Shown: in pieces, positions 26,978 to 40,900 of the stretch
Layout of the letters: every line of letters begins with the position of its first letter
Numbering within the stretch: position 1 is the first letter of the stretch
Source of the DNA: Lepidonotus clava
Lineage: Eukaryota > Annelida > Polychaeta > Phyllodocida > Polynoidae
Direction: 5' to 3'
Length of the DNA stretch: 64,000 nt
Assembly (NCBI GenBank): GCA_936440205.1
Contig: OW387147.1
Span: 26,871,629 to 26,935,628, forward strand
Position numbers and translations under genes: made by a program
Notes under the pieces: generated by a model
Seen by the model: only the letters and a program-made list of their open reading frames with translations
Told to the model about the DNA's origin: nothing
Databases searched by the model: none

Positions 26978-28113
26978 ATTTTTCTATTCCATAGTATATA
27001 ATTGATATTATGTGTTTAGATTCTAAACATGTCTCATTCAAAACATGGTTAGAGGTTACAAGTGTTTAGCTTTTAAACACAACTGATGTTATGCGTTTAG
27101 ATTATACGCATAGTTAACCCAACACATGTTTAGAAGTTACAAGTGTTTAGGTTTTAAACAGATATGGTTTAATGTATTTAGATTATAAACATGTTTATAC
27201 CCTAAACATATTTAAATTCTAAACACCATTTTAACAGTGCACCCTTGATGCACCTTCCTGGCGCCCAAAAGTTCAGTCTGGGTTGCCTTTGAGTCAGGAG
27301 GCGCTCGAGTCACCTAAGGATCTCCTCATTCAACTTGTGACCCATCCTTGAATGCATGTGCCAGCCATATTAGTCTACTTCTCAAGCATAAGACATCAAT
27401 GAATCTGATGTTCACAGTTGAGTGCTTTGAAGGACAATGGTGTATTTTCAGGTAATAGTCCACCTGTTATAGGCAACAGGTATATGCTGATTGGCTACAA
27501 CATTTCCCGTGACATATCAATATAAATCCCATGCTTGCCCCATAAACCCCAGGTTTTGTGTTATCTAAATCATTTTCATTCATTTCATGATATTTGATGT
27601 TTTGAGTTACTCCAAGTATTTCGTGTATCTACATAATAATGAGACTTTCCCTGATAACTACACAATTATTACAGAAGCAAGGTAGTGATATTGTGTATAC
27701 AGCTGAAGACAAACTTCCCCAAGTGCAATTACTCCCTGCAACCACGTATACTTCCTCTGTTGGAAAATTGCCCCCAGAGTAGGGCTATCCCCTATCTTGA
27801 AGTCATTTACCCTGTATATCATTTTGGTATGATCTTAATTCTGTGGAGGGAGACTTTATTATACAATAAAATTGTATGCAATTAAGACAATGGTGACAGT
27901 TTTAATACATCTGATGGTGGTCAGGAAGGCTGCGACTAATGGCCAGGGACATTACAGTCAGTGGCCTCTATTTTGGGTCATTAAGGTTTGTAGCCTGTTT
28001 CTATGTAGCTTGGGCTAGATAGGGAATATACCCAGATATCCTCATCAACTGATTAGCTAATCAATTAATCTTGATGAGCCTCTTAGGTTATGTCATAATA
28101 AACATATACGAAA

Positions 28114-28263
28114 GCAGGCCCGTAGCCAGGGGGTTCAGGGGGCTTAAAATGGTAGCTACAAAAACTATATTTATTTTAGGCCAAAATTCAAAAAACGACC
28201 CCCCCTGAAAATGAAAGGTTAGTCAAAAAACGAACCCCCCTCTCAAAAAAGATGGCTACTTCT
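28114..28263. mobile_element. Probable MITE fragment (GGCCCGTAGCCAGGGGG end)
   Basis: The left end GGCCCGTAGCCAGGGGG, followed by internal runs of GGGGG and CCCCCC, resembles a class of MITEs widespread in invertebrates. A degenerate inverse end (GATGGCTAC) lies near 28252-28260. No target duplication was identified. Confidence 0.35.
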
Positions 28264-28499
28264 TTTGCAACTGACCAATCTAACTAGCACTTTGCATTGT
28301 CTAAAGTCAATGCTGTCTTTTCATCTTCTTTCACAGTCTCTTCTATACAAATTATGTGAGGAAAACAGGTCTGCTCTGCCCCTCTATGCTGTCAACTTGG
28401 TCACTGGTCAACGTCTACCCAAAGAAACAAGCTCTACTGTATCGGCCGTTAACTATAATACCAATATTACACGACCTTGTTCCTTATTCAGTTATTGTA

Positions 28500-29485
28500 G
28501 TGGGGTCTGTTAACAACATTTTCATTACAGAGTGGATAAAAGCACCAAATCTTGCATGAGGCAACTCTGAGGCAAAGCTATTAAATCTAGAAGGCTACCT
28601 CGAGCTACCTTGAAATACCAAAATGAAATTTGGACAAACTTTGTATGTTTTTAGCATTTGAAACTTAAGGTATCCAAAAGTATTGGCTATCTTAGGTTAG
28701 GTCTCTTGTGCAGATTCCAAAGGTAAATAATTGAATTCCCTGACCTCTAATCTACCAATTTTGACACTAACGATGTGTATCTAGGCATTTAAGAAGCTGA
28801 GATATCAGGTTATATCACTAAAAATATGCCATTTTGGATTTTTGGCCCCCATCAATTGCAAGGTTGTGTAGATATTTCAAGGTTGCTCCCCTTTTAAATT
28901 TAAATAAGGGGTCCTCGGGGATCATCATGCCAAATGAAAATAAGAAAATTTTGGTGAAATTGTTAATATTCCTTTCCTTTGAATTATTTCAGAATCTCGC
29001 GGTGTTTGTCAAAGTTATCATGCTAATAAATTCAGCCATTTTGAAATTTATGGTATTGTATTGGACATACATGTATTATATGCATTGAGCCCTCTAGGCT
29101 ATAAACAACTGACATTGGAACCATTTACCCTTGCCTTATACCTTAGTATAAGGCAAGGGTAAATAAGCTAAAAATCTCAATATTTCTCAAGATTGGTCAG
29201 CCATCTTGGACTTTTGATTTTTGCATTGACTTCAAACACAAATCATTGAATCCCCTGACCCATAATCTCTCAATTTTGACACCAACTATTGTCTTATGTA
29301 ATCTTTTTAGAAGCTGAGATATAAGATTTTCTACAGCAAAAGTCGGCCATACTGGATTTTGGGCCCTCACATCCACGCTATTGATATTTCAAGGTGGCTC
29401 CCTTTCCAGATTTCATAGTTATGCCTCAGAGGTGCCTCACACCAAATTTGGTACTTTTCAAAAACATTACCTTAACAGACCCCAC
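28500..29485 (-). mobile_element. MITE family 1, copy B (inverse orientation to copy A)
   Basis: A 986-bp element beginning GTGGGGTCTGTTAA and ending TTAACAGACCCCAC. Its reverse complement aligns along copy A, sharing AGTATGGCCGACTTTTGCT-like, GATTATGGGTCAGG and GATGGCTGACCAAT blocks. Flanking 8-mers TTATTGTA and TTATTGAG match at 6 of 8 positions, suggesting an 8-bp target duplication. It has no coding capacity and carries an extra perfect hairpin (29123-29164) absent from copy A. Confidence 0.8.
29123..29164. repeat. Perfect 19-bp inverted repeat with 4-nt loop
   Basis: The arms 29123-29141 and 29146-29164 are exact reverse complements (core ACCCTTGCCTTATAC), with loop CTTA. It lies inside MITE copy B where copy A has unrelated sequence. 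Confidence 0.95.
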
Positions 29486-29493
29486 TTATTGAG

Positions 29494-31890
29494 GCTATAG
29501 GGAGGTGTATGTTTCAACGTTGCTTGCTTGCTGCTAAGTCTTAATAAGGTAGTATTCAATGAATTCTAATGTCACCCAATTAAATCATTTGTGCAAAGTG
29601 GGCACTCATCCGTGGTTGTGACAATCACTGATTTATTATCAACAGAATTATGTATTTTGACTCTCAAATGGGCAAGGATTTATAGATAAGGAGGAATGAA
29701 TGACGTAAACCAGGTCCCTAGACTTCTTGTGACGACAGAGGATATTGAGTTATGAAATTGACCTTTCTTGAAAGTACAATCAATTAAAAAAAGATACACC
29801 CACACTATTTTGAATTCCTATGTCTCTGCCACTCCCCTGGGCATTTTTCTGTCACACCTTAAGAACACGCCTATACCAAGAGTGTACTACGTACATATAC
29901 AAACCATCAACACAATGAACACAAATGACTTAAATAAATGACACACCCACACATACCTGGGATCGCTCGCATGAGCAACCAATATCTACACACTTTTTTT
30001 CAATTTATCGACTACTTACCCTTTTTTGATCAATACACCTACACACCTCCACCGCACCCAAAGGTTGGCATTCTAATGAGTCCTTAGTGTCATAATACTA
30101 GTAAAAGGCATATTTTTTGCTGTAACCGTACGGCCAGATATATAGCCATACACTGCTTGTGTCAGTTAGGTAGGGCCCTGAGGCGATTGCGTGCTAGGAT
30201 TTCTACTGAGACTCTGAGTGTGACACTGATTGAATACCACATGGTCATTGACATTCGTCTATGAATAAACAGATTCTCTTTTCCCTCGTTTAGTCCCACG
30301 AGACTTAACATATACACACCGTCAAATGGAGATGAGTTTGAGTTCAGAACAATCCTCACTTGATACATTTAGTTGCACTTAACGTTTTTGCAGGGTTTTT
30401 CAAAACGTTTTTTCTTGGCAGGAATTTGGTTTATTTATCAAAAGGTTTAGGTTACCTAATACACACACCCTCAGTACTGCTGATTCGAGATACTTCGGAA
30501 GGATGACGTGTCATATAGAAAAAAAGGTTTAGGTAATCTTTAAGGCAAGCTAGGAATTTTTAATAGGAAATGCTATTTGTACAAGTCGAAAGCGTAGGAT
30601 ATGCTCATTATTAATGCACTGTATACTTTTTTGCCAACTATTAAGGAACATATGACAAAATATTGTTGTATTTATTTCATGTGTGCATGTATAGGGGAAA
30701 GAAAAATTAAGATTTTGCCCTGTTAAACTGAAACAGATCTTTTCAAACCATAACCAGAACTTATAGATCAGATTTAAGTATGTTATTATCCTGATTATGA
30801 TATCTATAATGTAGACTTAGACTCCCAGGTATAGAAACTAACAATCACTTCATGATACCTATTACAGTAAATTGAGAACAAAAATAAGGACACACATTTA
30901 GCTTGGTTCTGCCCAGTCTTAAGAATAAACCCTCCAGCAAATACCGAGTGCATAGTCAGCCTGCAAGCTGGAGACAACAGGCCTAGCAGATAGCACTCAA
31001 TCTGTAAGACCCTCTCCTCCGGGGACCAACATGTTAGTCCAAGTCCCAGTTTCCACCTTATCTAAGCACTCCAGGCGATGAGCAGAAGACGGGTTATAAT
31101 TACAGACTGAGCAGTTCCTGAGCTGCTCCCGATTGTTTCTGTCTCAGGTCAGGTCCGACCCTGACAGGGCTGTAATTGTTTTGTTTAGACTGCACGCCAT
31201 ACCTGCCTTGGGATTGGGCTGGCTTTTTCTGATAAGGCAAAGAGGGGTTGTACTTTCCATTATGGTTTCTGTCCTATGGGAGTTCACTTAAAGGAGTTTC
31301 ATTCTTATTGAAGAAGTTATATTCCTTTGTATCTGATTATTGAGTTTCAATAGTTTATTTGTTTCTTGTAGAAAAGTCCAATTCAAGACTGTCCTTTTAG
31401 GGTACATATTTCAATAATTGAAATAAAATTATAGGTCCCCCCACGAGGGTATTGCATTTAGTTTGCATCTTGTTTAATACAACTAACTATGTGTTCATTA
31501 CTAGTGTTCATTGACCTCTGAACTACATCTCTACCCTCTCTCTATAGTCATAAGACATAATTATCTAAAGAGGTTTTACATTCTCTTATCGACCATCTGC
31601 AGAAACCATTGCTTAATGTATTACTAAAACGTATGACATATTCTTCACGCGTAATTTCCTTTTGGAGTAACGTAGACACGTTTTAAGTTTCAGATGAGTT
31701 ATTAGTTTTGTTGTCCAAAGGTGTTGATAGCAACTTAGCGTCAAACGTAATATGCCTTAAATAAATCGTCACTTTTACTCACCCCCACTGCAATGAAGGA
31801 TAGAATAGCTTCACGTCTATGTTGACAATGAAGCTCGATGTTTTTAGATCATTTATAAATTCATTCATAGTCCCTTTTTTCATTTTTCAG
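29494..31890. promoter_or_regulatory. Upstream region of the VWA-EGF gene, 5' UTR exon not located
   Basis: No coding feature is seen. A polypyrimidine tract and AG at 31889-31890 (TTTTTTCATTTTTCAG), nine bases before the start ATG, imply that a 5' UTR exon and promoter lie further upstream. I could not place the transcription start. Confidence 0.4.
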
Positions 31891-31899
31891 ACCGCAAGA

Positions 31900-31963
31900 A
31901 TGGCTGGAATTCATTATTTAGCTCTCCTGACGCTCATCCTCCCATCTGTAAATACACAAGCAG
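31900..31963 (+). CDS. Exon 1: signal peptide
   Basis: Encodes [20 protein letters not shown] plus a final Ala, a classic cleavable signal peptide with probable cleavage near the exon end. Donor CAG/GTGAGT, phase 1. The start is chosen as the first ATG after the acceptor-like AG at 31890. Confidence 0.85.
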
Positions 31964-34900
31964 GTGAGTTTTCCAACTCTATTCTTATTCTGCGGCTTCT
32001 GAGCATTAAACATGGAAATTTATCTGACTGCGGAACAATGAAGCACTGCTCTTATTTGAGTTGGGATTATATTTCATTAATTGTCAAGAAAGAACGTAGT
32101 TTTCGAGCGATCCCGTTAGTGACTTCTGCAAGTCTGTAAACACTTGTAAATCACAAGATACATCTTGATTGTAAACATATCTGGAGAATAGGATATTGCG
32201 ATGGTTACTTTCGGTTTGCTTGGAAAAACGTGTATGTTTTCGGTAAGATTTTTGAAAGAAAAAGTCATTGGTGACTCACCCTACTGCGTCGAACTGTTTG
32301 GGATATTGTGATGAATGATATAAATTCTAATGTCACATAATGTCGGAAAAGATAATTTACAAACACGAAAACCTGTCGATACTAACGCTTATAAACAACA
32401 TGAACACAGTTAATTATAGTGAACTAATGATATTAAATGTTAGTCAATATACTACTAGCTGACCCATAACAATGTGTATTACTATGGAGATACTGATGTA
32501 GTAAAATGTAAGTATTGATTATGCAAGTGTCAGTAGACCTTTTTGAATGGACTGGGTTCTCATATTCAGTAATTTCCTTTCTCTTGCAATATAATTATAT
32601 ATATGTTACATTTTTCATAAACTTGTACTACCTATTTGCAGTATGTCACCGACAGGCAGACATTGCATTTGTAGTAGACTCGTCTGGGTCCATCAATGAT
32701 AGGGACCCTGAGAACTTTAACCGAATCAAAAACTTCATAAAAAGTGTCGTAAATGGATTGGACGTCGGAGAGCTCAAAACTAGAATAGGTATGTAAATTT
32801 GAATAGTACTTCACATTTGAACAAAGTTATCGTTTTTGTTTATTTACGAAAATAATCTGTTATGTATTCTTTAAGTATCTGAGTAGTTATATAGATAGCG
32901 GGCGAGGTATTAGAACTATATACAAACCAGGCTTAACTGAGTAGATTTTCAAATAGTTGTATTTCTGATTATACTTGCAATCGTTATCAGTTATTCTCTT
33001 GTACATTTCTTTTCATAACAAATTCATATGTTAAAAAGTGGATAATTTCAACTCCCACATTTTGGTGGACTATTATTAAACATTATCTGTCAAGACTCTC
33101 AATAAAACAAGTATAAGCTTAAGACATTCCCAACTTCCCTTAACCAACTTACTGCTGTTCCTCCAGCGGTCGTCACCTTCTCTAACCGGGGCACCGTGGA
33201 GTTTAACCTGAATGATACGAAGACGCGACAGGAAGTCATCAACGCCGTCGACCGGATCAACTACGCCGGCGGAAACACCAACACTTCCGGCGGGCTGTAC
33301 CGCCTGCGCACTGAGGTCTTCAACCCCATCAATGGCGACCGACCAAACGTTCCCAACACGGCTATAGTCATCACCGACGGCGTGAGCACGACAGATGCTG
33401 ACAAGACGATACCCTATGCCAATCAAACAAAGGCAGAAGGAGCCCGGATTATATCCGTGGGTATTGGAGACCAGATTAACATGGATGAGTTGGTGGCTAT
33501 CGCCTCGCCTCCCACACCGCAGTTTCCTACTGTTTACACTGTGGATGACTTCAGTACTTTATCGCGGATCCTGGAGGATCTTCTCATAGTGACGTGCTTG
33601 ACGCCAACAACGCCCGCTACTACCACGCCAGCCTTACGTCCAGTTGGGGGTAAGTGGAAGGGATGGAATTGCATATGATTAATTACATAGCATGTCATTT
33701 CATTGTGTAATGATATAGAAATATATATGTAGTTGTATAGAAAGCTGGACATATTATACAGGTAGATAGCTGAAAAGAAGGATAAAATGATGGATATTCT
33801 TTTGTGCCTCGGCTATCATACTTCCTTCGTTAAAAAGAGGCTGATACAAATGTTAGATGATAACTTCTATGATGTCGTTGGTTAACCCACAGTTGTTCTT
33901 GTGGTTTGGGGGTTGACTACCACATTGTCCTCGTGTCTGGCCATGGGCACAGGAGTGCATGAGGAGCACAGGAGTGCATGAGGAATGGGCAGAAAGGGGG
34001 GGGAAGTTCTGAGGTTCTGCCTCATGCATGAGGGTTGGCTGTATAGCACCTCGGAGAAGAGGGATAAAGGGGAAAAGGGAGAACGAGAGGGTGGGGTGGG
34101 TGCCTTAGGTTCGACTTCTACTGTGTGACTCAGACACTGACTGGGGGAAGGTATTCTGGCTTCTCGCCATTCAGGGTAGAGTGGTAGTGTGTTGGCCTCG
34201 TGCCTGACATCTCATTCCCCATTGCTACCATTATCATAGTCTAGTTGTTCTGCTGGCCTTAATTCATCTAAGTCCATTCGTAGATGATAATCATCCTAAC
34301 TGTACTGTACAGGCATGTCACTTGTGGCTTGTGACCAGCTATATCTATGTCTTCCAAGTTCCTAAGTGATTAGGAACAAGAAGGAATTTGGTGTTGACAT
34401 TTTGAGTACCAAGTAGAAACTGTTTATTTCATGCAGAAACTCAGGCTTATATGCCACAACAACACATTCTGATTGGTCAATCAAGGTCACATGATCATTG
34501 TGAGTCCCTGTGATGTCACTTCCAGTAACATGTTTCTCATACCCAACAACTCATGATCCTGTGCACCACCCTTACTTTTGTGCTGCGTCGCAAACACTCA
34601 TTACATAAGGAGAATATTCGTTATCTCATATAGAATTACCCGCATAATCACAGATATACAACCATTGCTGGTAAATGAACAACTTGTACATTTATTCCTC
34701 ATTTCATCCCAAAAAGCTGGTGCCTCAAGAATGATAAGTTTCTGAACGCTCGTACTAACAGATCCAACACTTCTTTCGGTATATTTTTATGGACTGACTG
34801 TCAACAGTTAATTTCTGAGGATTTAAATTTCATTTTTCAGCATTTTTATGCGTTAAACGTAAATAACCAATGTTGCTTAAGAGATATACACAGCCTGGCC

Positions 34901-37900
34901 CCCGTTCATGGACACCAAACCAAGCCCAACCCCCAAAATGGACTTCGGACTACATGCCTGACTATCTAAAGGCAATGATAAATTACTCAAACTGGAAGAC
35001 TCTTGGCTTGTTGGGCTTGCCAATCAGCATGGCTATCAATAATATAATAATACCCCATTAACTATATCAAAATTAATTAACGTACATGCAGGAACAGAGA
35101 AAACTGACTGTCTTACTTAAGCCACCAACACTGAAAACACAGAGTTGTCAAAAGTGGTGCCAAAAGCGACAACCCAAGGTTGTCACAGGCTGTGTGTGTG
35201 TCTGTTACACAAAAAATCTTATTTATGAATATTTTCATGTTGTAGATATCATAGTCATTATAATGGCATCCTATTATGTTATTACTAGTTATGAGGTGTG
35301 GCCATTACACATAGGAGGCCTATGAGTTGTATGGTTTTGACACCATTCACTTACAACACTGGGTTGATATAGACAGAGGCCATGACAACCCTGGGCTGTC
35401 ACTTTAGGCACCATTCACCTACAACCCTAGGGTAGTCAGGCAGGACTTTTGACTTCTCATTTTCTTCTGTGACAACCCTATGACAACCCATTCTTCATTT
35501 TTGCTTCTCTGACGACCTTTTTGGCCCAAAGTAGTCGGGAGAAAATGACTACCTTTGGGTCGTCATCCAGCCTCAAAATTCACAATGACAACCCTCTGAC
35601 CACCCCAAAGTTGTCAAAGGATTGTCACAAGGTAGTCACACAGCATTGATGGCCTGAAATGAGTCCTGTGATGACCCAAAAGTCAGCTATGAGAGCCCAA
35701 AAGTGACCTGTGACAACCCTTTGACAACCTTGCAGTGGCTCTCTGACGACTTTGTGTTTTCAGTGAAGGAAAATCCTTGAACTGCTTACTAAACCTTGCA
35801 CCAAAATTACATTCAACTAAATCCCTCCATTCACAATGGCCTACTCACAATTACAAAATAAATTTGATGTTCAAAATAAAAACATAGATTTTTGTAAAAG
35901 AATCCGTTACTTTTGGAATTCGCTGTGAATAAATGGGACTCCATCGTGTTGGCTGCCTCTTGGTGTTACCATAATATTGTTCCATGACCCTCAAAAAAGC
36001 TCCAGGTTAAAACCGCAGTACAAACAAGGCATGGCAGTTCGTGCGTCTCAAACCTGGAGATGCTAAAAAGAGTTTGGCGTGTAAACTCTATATCTGGGTC
36101 CTCAGTTCTTATTCAAATTTAGTGAGTCAGTTCCAGGAAATCCCTTGTACCAGAAGGGAAATTCTGGTATGTTTCATACTTTACACACAGGTGTTTCAAT
36201 GAAACGTCTGTACAAATAATAGAGAAAAAAAACACCTAGTATATGACCTATTTCTAAACATATGGAGAATACACTATACAAACAGAAAGTTCTATTAGCA
36301 ACAATATTGCAAATTCTTCCTTTTCTGCTTTCTTTTATTTTGATCAAGGGTAGATACGAAGAATGTTACTTGTTTCTGGTTCGCTTTCCAGACCAGTTTC
36401 ATGCTGGGGTCATGTATTTATCAAACCCAGTCATACTTCATGCATCCAACTTCTCGAGTGGTCCAAAACTAAATAAAAGCTTTTGGTAGTTGTCTGCCCC
36501 GCTTGCACAAAAACATCCCAAGTTTCTATTTGGATTAATAAGATGAATGAATGGTAACCATATATGGAAAAGCATGTCTCTCATTAGCGTAAAAGGTCCT
36601 AGTATACAACCCTAGAATAAACTGAAGGAGAAGCTGACTTACAAGAAAACAATATACCCGGGGATCAAACTCATGCATAAAGTAATACTCCTAACAACGT
36701 TGAGCAAAGTAATAGGCCTATGTTTCCCCTTTCTCTAGCTAATTAGTCATAAACCGGTTAGTTTTAGTCATCGATCCGCAATTATAATGCTCCCTTTTCG
36801 GTAGAACCTTTAACGTATCACACACAATGCTTACAATAACACAGTAACACAGACACAGTGATATGAATACCATTAAAATAGACGTGTCTCTCCATAGTGT
36901 TAGAAAGAAAAGGGGCGACCGGAGGCTACACACACGTGGGAACAGGTTCAGATCTATCTCGATTATGGTGTTGTTTTTTTTTGCTTTTTTTTTGCTTTTT
37001 TTTAAAAAGGTCTTTGTGACGTTCGTCGAGGAATTCCCATGGTTGTACAAAATGGCCCCTCATAACTACAACACTCAAGGTCCCTAATTCACACGAAGGT
37101 CAACTGCTAACTCCTTCCAGATCTGGCGTGTGTAGACATTAAACCCTATTAATGGTGTTTATATTGTAGGGAAATAACAGCTTCAAGTTGTCGCATATGC
37201 CAGACTACACGCTCTACTTAATATGGCTTGGTTGTAAATGAGATCAAGATACTGGAAATCTTTGTGACGGGGCTTTAACGCCGTTCTAACTCCAGCGATT
37301 AGTACTGCCTACTTAGTGTCATATAGCTGTTCATTTTAAATGGTTCTTGTGATAACACAAATTATCCAGTGGTTGACTTTTGGACATGTGATTAGAATGT
37401 TATCTAACGACTTTAATTTACAGCCTCAATTCTCATCTCCTGCGAGGTCTTAAACTCTCTATATAGCTATTTGTCATGCGTTAGAATAATTATTTTGAAC
37501 TTAGAGCACATTATGATACAAATAATATTATCATCAAAGTTCAGGACTTCTTGGTAAATAACTGGAAAACTGAAATAAGTCATCGTTGACTTATTTATTT
37601 ATTTGGATGCTTATTTGTTTGCCTAAATACGTAAATTGGGTCTTATCCAACTCTCATTATTCATTAAGAATTCTAGGTGAGCTATCAACCTGACATCCTT
37701 GGAGAACGTTGAAAACATTGTAGCGGTTTATTTATTGTTGCCAGTTGACGCGCAAACATACTTCATTTCCCCACATCCTAACTTTTTTCCGTCGATTTGA
37801 CTACGGCCTTGACAAGTTGGCTAATAAACATGAATCCCACCTGCCTCCCAGTTGCATGACTCGTCACCACATCCTGAGGGTGTTTTACCACTGTTATGTG

Positions 37901-40900
37901 GATCCTTGAATCGAGCATATTGACCCATTGTCTAGATCCCTTTTAAAAGAAACCACAAGTTCCAGGGGACCTGGGGCCGTGTTTGAGGGGGAATCCTGGA
38001 TCCGCCTGATGGTCAAAACAGGTTCTGCACCAATGCCTTAAAGGAATGAAGAGATTCGATGCGCGCAAAACATGGCTTTTTATATTGATGTTTCCAATGA
38101 AGACATATTGACTATCGCATCCTGATACTGTCTAAAGGGGAGCTGGCGATAAACTAACTTTAGGCTCTTGTTATATATCATGTATTTTTGTTATTCTTAT
38201 TTTGAAAGTGTTATAGTTGTTTACCTCAGGTTAGGCCTTCGTAGATAGAGATCATTTTACGACCTAACCTCATCTTTTTTTAGATTGTGTAACAGCATTC
38301 ATTGGCATAATTCATCTTACGTAGAAGGACATTATGTGTTCTTCTCTGTATTTACATAGAATATACCATAAAAGATTGATCCCATAACTACTTCTTGACA
38401 CTGTTCTACGTTAACGAGATCATTCAACTCGTGATTTTGAAACGGTTGATAGCTCGCTTATGTATAAATGGTCAGATATTGTAAATAGTTTATATTCTAA
38501 ATATCTCCCATTTCTTAAAGCAGTTACCTACGAAACAGAATTTGTCTTTGTATACGTTTATATGGCAGTAAAGTGGGGCGTTAGACACAACATCTCAGAA
38601 ATTGTTCCAAAATTAATATTAAAGCTGAAAGTCCAATACATTTTTCAGTTCTTTCAGAGTTAGCTTTCAAGGGAATCCTGAAGCAATACCAGGTCAAAGA
38701 TTTGCAAATGCTATGAACTATTCAAATGCATTCTATGGCCATGACGTAAGTACATAGTCAAATAGGCCTATGGGCAATGGAAAATGACTTAAACTTAAAG
38801 AAATACATTAGCACTTTTCCTTGTTCAATTTTGGTGACCCACCAAAATAGGTTTGTTTACAAACATTGCTGTCTAGTAGCTGGATTGTCATAGGTTTTCT
38901 GAATTCAAGTGAAATTAAAGTTAATTTTCACGTATCATACTATACCAAAAACTATGCTAAGAGAATATATTTTAAAATGGTGACTCTGCTTAACCCGTAA
39001 CAGGGACAAATAAAAACGCTATATATCATAACACTCAAAAGTGATTATGATGGAAAGCTAAATATTCGAGGTGATAAGGTAGGGAAGGTCGACTATCATT
39101 GATATGTAAGGTAACTGCATACAGCCCCCTCCTTACAAAGGTAAAATGCAGCGGGCAATAGATTCGGGATCAAAAGAAAACGATTTTTGATCTGCTCACC
39201 CAATGTAAAGCAACGTAACGCTCACTTTCTTCTATGTTCTGATAACGTTATGTGACGCATGATTAAGTTGATTATTTATATTTTTCCATTTTCCTCTCCC
39301 CCACAGATTGCCGTGAACGGGTGGACCTGGTGTTTTTACTGGACGCCTCGGGAAGCATAGAGGCCCACAACTTTAACAAGATGAAGGACTTCGTAGCTGA
39401 GGTCATAGAGGGGCTTCCCCTGGAGAACGGTATAGCCCAGGTAGCCGTAGTCACCTTCTCCACTACCGAGAGGCGGGAGTTTCTACTGAATGAGTACAGG
39501 TGAGTCATTATGAGCAGGTCATTTGAATAAATTATATGTGACATAAGTGTTACTCAATGAGTATGTATGAGTCATTGGGAGCAGGTCACTGGATTGGTTA
39601 AGTGGTTACTGAATTAATACAAGTGAGTCTTTGAGAGCAGGTCATTGGATTACATTATATGTTAATAAGTGGTTACTGAACGAGTACATGAGAGTCATTG
39701 GGAGCAGGTTGTTGGATTTATATGTAATATTTATAAGTGTTTACTGAACATGGACATGGGAGTCAAGAGGGTCATTGGATTACATTACGCAATATAAATG
39801 GCCGCTGAACGAGCACAATCATGTGAGTCTATTGGCCCATATTTTTAATCTTACATAACCTCCAATGACATAAGTAAATATTTGTATAAACTTGACTAAA
39901 ATGAGTCTGATTCTTTAATTACGTTTCAGTCTAGTGACATATGTACCACCAACATTAAAAACAGAAATACATCGCAAAAATTCATATTACATACAAAAAT
40001 CCCCACTTTCCGTTCAGAGACCGCCGGTCGATGATCGAGGCGGTGGAGCAGATCCGCTTCACCCGGGGCAGTACGAACACGGCAGCAGCCCTGCGGTTCG
40101 CCCACACCCAGGTGTTCAGGCCCTCCGCCGGGGACAGGGAGACGGTCAGGGACGTGCTCGTCCTCATCACAGACGGCCAGTCCAACGACCGCAGGGACAC
40201 ACTCAGGGTAGGACATCCAGATATTTGTTTGCTTGATTTTAGTTATTTTACTTATCCTCACAAATTAAGATAGCAAGTTAAGCAAATTAAGATACTAGTT
40301 GATACCAATTATACCAGCAGTCCTTCGACTAATCCTTCTAGATAGTAGTATTGTAATTTTACAGATCATTACGTTCTATATAATTCCATTAAACTAGATC
40401 TTTCATGCCTTGTAAAGTTGTAAAGATGGGTAAAAATTGAGATATTACCTGTTTTATATGTTCTATCCTACCGTAGCATACTAGAATCACGTTTGTTTAA
40501 GGAGGAGAGGCACCACCTTTGGTTAGAGGGACAGGCTTGACACTGTTCCGTTGTTGAACCACTTTGTCCATCCATAACCTAAATAAAATTATAAATGTTT
40601 GAGGTACAAGACATTGGCAACATCTAACCTGAAGGTCTATTCAAAACGTATCTATAGATCTGGAACATAAGAAACAACTAACAAATCTGAACATTTTCTG
40701 TCACCTCCTGTTTAGTTGTTTCCTATGTTCTTGTAAATTTACCAAAATGCAACTCTAATGGCATATGCCATTCAAAGTGTAATGACAATAATATTTATTA
40801 TGTGTCCTGTTAATGTACAACACTTCATATAAAATAACATTCATAATATCTAGCCAGAACTCTGAACTATCGCTATGTCACAATAAATTAAGCAAAAAAT

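Larger units (their letters stand above)
25438..27239. mobile_element. CACTG-ended non-autonomous DNA transposon (1.8 kb)
   Basis: Termini are CACTGTTAAAA (25438) and TTTTAACAGTG (to 27239), flanked by a matching 2-bp CA. Subterminal regions on both sides (about 25455-25740 and 27010-27235) are packed with the short motif GTGTTTAG and its inverse, like the transposase-binding repeats of CACTA/EnSpm elements. CACTG ends with a 2-bp duplication fit the CMC (CACTA-Mirage-Chapaev) group by inference. There is no transposase. The interior holds a piggyBac-like MITE and two tRNA-like sequences. Confidence 0.7.

Noticed and set aside
34090-34240. tRNA or SINE at a box-B-like GGTTCGACTTC and a nearby GTGGTAGTGTGTTGG
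   Set aside because: The order and spacing of A and B boxes are wrong for one tRNA-like unit, and no cloverleaf forms.
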